From: Aptenodytes patagonicus
Lineage: Eukaryota > Chordata > Aves > Sphenisciformes > Spheniscidae
NCBI RefSeq assembly: GCF_965638725.1
Contig: NC_134949.1
Span: forward strand, 37,109,151-37,173,150
Direction of reading: 5' to 3'
Length of the DNA: 64,000 nt
Under the pieces are notes generated by a model. That model did no database searches. It was given only the letters and a program-made list of their open reading frames with translations, and was not told the DNA's origin. How positions within the stretch are numbered: the first letter of the stretch is position 1; each line of letters starts with the position of its first letter. The position numbers and the translations under genes were made by a program. Of the stretch, positions 62,572-64,000 are shown piece by piece.

Positions 62572-64000
62572 GTAAGTGGTGGAAATAAAATGTTAAAATC
62601 ATGTAAGATAAGAACAGTAGAAAGAAATGTGCTTTTGTTTTCTTACTTTAATAACCACTTTGATAATAGCCATAATTTTCATTGCCATTTTTAGCTTATG
62701 GACAATTTTACTCAACAAAAATACACTACTTAATTTTTTCTGCAGCACACTTTTATTTTACTGAATTAATCTTTCAGAAGACCAGAGTATTGTTCCACTC
62801 TACCCTCTCCTGTGGTCAGCATGCAGTATACACTGAGGAGTACTCCTTGTGCCAGTTCACTTGATCTTAACCATCTGCTGGACACATCTCTGGTGCTTGC
62901 AGATAATTCTGTATGACTTAGCTGTTGCTTACAGTTCCTCTGTTGTTTCTTTGTCTTCTTAAATCTTTGGGTAGTCTCTAGTGTGTGTCATCTTCTGAAC
63001 ACTCTCTCTTTTTTTGAAGCCTTCCTCCCTAAATGGCTGCTGGTAGCACAAGGATGGAAGATTATTTACTTGCTGTGGGTGAATCCCTTGGCTGACTAAC
63101 ACAGCTGACTGTTGCCAACAGAGGGGGAATGTTACTGGACTGGTCCTCTCACCCACAAGCAAAAGTGAGAGGTGAAGTTGCAAGGAGCTTTTTTGAAATG
63201 AGCAGTGAAATGAACATCTGGCCCTGGAACTGGAAGCACCAAGAACTATACCCACACACTTAGACCATATTATTCCTTCTTTGGTGCACCAGGATAGGTC
63301 AGCAAATAACTCTGGTATCAGAAGAATTCACCTTGGCGTATCTCTCCTTTCACCCCACCTTAGCTTCTGTGTCTGGCGATATGAAGACCTCCTAAATCCC
63401 CTTCAGATACTTGAAGGATTTTGCTTTTATACCAGTATTGCTTGCTCTGACAGTAGTACTCACCAAAATCCCCAAGGATGTTGGCATTCTTGGTTGTGAG
63501 CATCCTCTTTTTGGTAACCATGCTTCCTTTGGTACCTCCTGTTTCCACGCTTGGTGCAACGTGTTCTGTGGTTCCTACATGCCTTTTGGTTTTCACTGTA
63601 GTTGTTGATGGATGAGAACCAACACAGAGTCCTTCTCAAAACAGTCTTCAGATCGTTTTACATCTCAAACCGATACCTCACTAGCAGATATCTCAAGATG
63701 TTACTAAGATCTTGTGTAATATCTTAGTCTCCTCCTACAAAGCATATAGAGCAAGTAATCTACTTTTCTTCAACTACATAGCACTGTTTGCCCACATCAT
63801 ATCAACTATAGTAGGAAAAAAAAAATGAAGCAAGCCTCCTTTTCCTTGGGAAACAACTGAATTTCTTGCCTCACTTATAGCTGTGAGCACAAGATGCGGG
63901 CACTATTATCATACTTTAAATATAAACTTATTGACCATGAGACTTTCTTCACAAGTGTCTTCACTCTGGTCAGTGAACATCCTGGATTCCAGGACAGAAA
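62572..64000 (+). other. MON2: MON2 intron 22, 5' part (continues beyond window)
   Basis: Starts gtaagt. No sequence resembling the next MON2 exon occurs before the window ends. The stretch from about 62820 to 63750 is less A+T-rich than other introns and has short open frames on both strands, but I cannot assign it to a repeat family. An 8-bp inverted repeat, cctctcac/gtgagagg, lies near 63146-63173. Confidence 0.65.

Noticed and set aside
62572-64000. MON2 exon 23
   Set aside because: No stretch in the required phase resembles the expected ESLIRTAF-type continuation, so the next exon lies beyond the window.

Overview
The window is bird nuclear DNA and carries parts of two protein-coding genes, both on the + strand. 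The first 1.24 kb holds the last three coding exons of USP15, a ubiquitin-specific protease. From about 18 kb to the right edge lies the 5' half of MON2, a scaffold related to the large Arf-GEFs that works in endosome-to-Golgi trafficking. I recognised both from exon translations that join in frame. USP15 followed by MON2 in tandem is also the order I recall from other vertebrates. Three retroelement pieces point to a bird: two CR1 LINE insertions, one ending in the typical avian CR1 octamer repeat, and a solo LTR of a type I know from many neognath, probably neoavian, genomes. The species cannot be named from the sequence.

Layout: 1-1241, USP15 3' coding exons, with an unusual GC-AG intron. 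1242 to about 1500, the shortest USP15 3' UTR, with two AATAAA signals and further signals out to 2.9 kb. About 1.5-18 kb, A+T-rich intergenic DNA, empty except for a 577-bp solo LTR (9463-10039, minus strand) flanked by a perfect 5-bp target duplication. About 17.98-19.33 kb, the MON2 CpG island, containing exon 1 (ATG at 18595). 18.7-34.7 kb, a 16-kb first intron holding a CR1 pair in inverted arrangement, an AT microsatellite, a 51-bp tandem duplication and a G-quadruplex motif. 34.7-62.6 kb, MON2 coding exons 2-22. 62.57-64 kb, the start of intron 22; the rest of MON2 lies beyond the window.

The 22 MON2 exons join into one uninterrupted reading frame of 917 codons plus 2 bases. They cover the DCB-like and HUS-like N-terminal regions and the following helical repeats, roughly half of the family's usual length of about 1,700 residues. 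All 21 complete MON2 introns are GT-AG.

The window looks like ordinary vertebrate gene territory, and I found no convincing new biological system. The observations most worth checking are the GC-AG intron in USP15, the head-to-head CR1 fragments that look like a twin-priming inversion, the LTR with a palindromic CRE next to its TATA box, and the excess of AAG splice acceptors in MON2.
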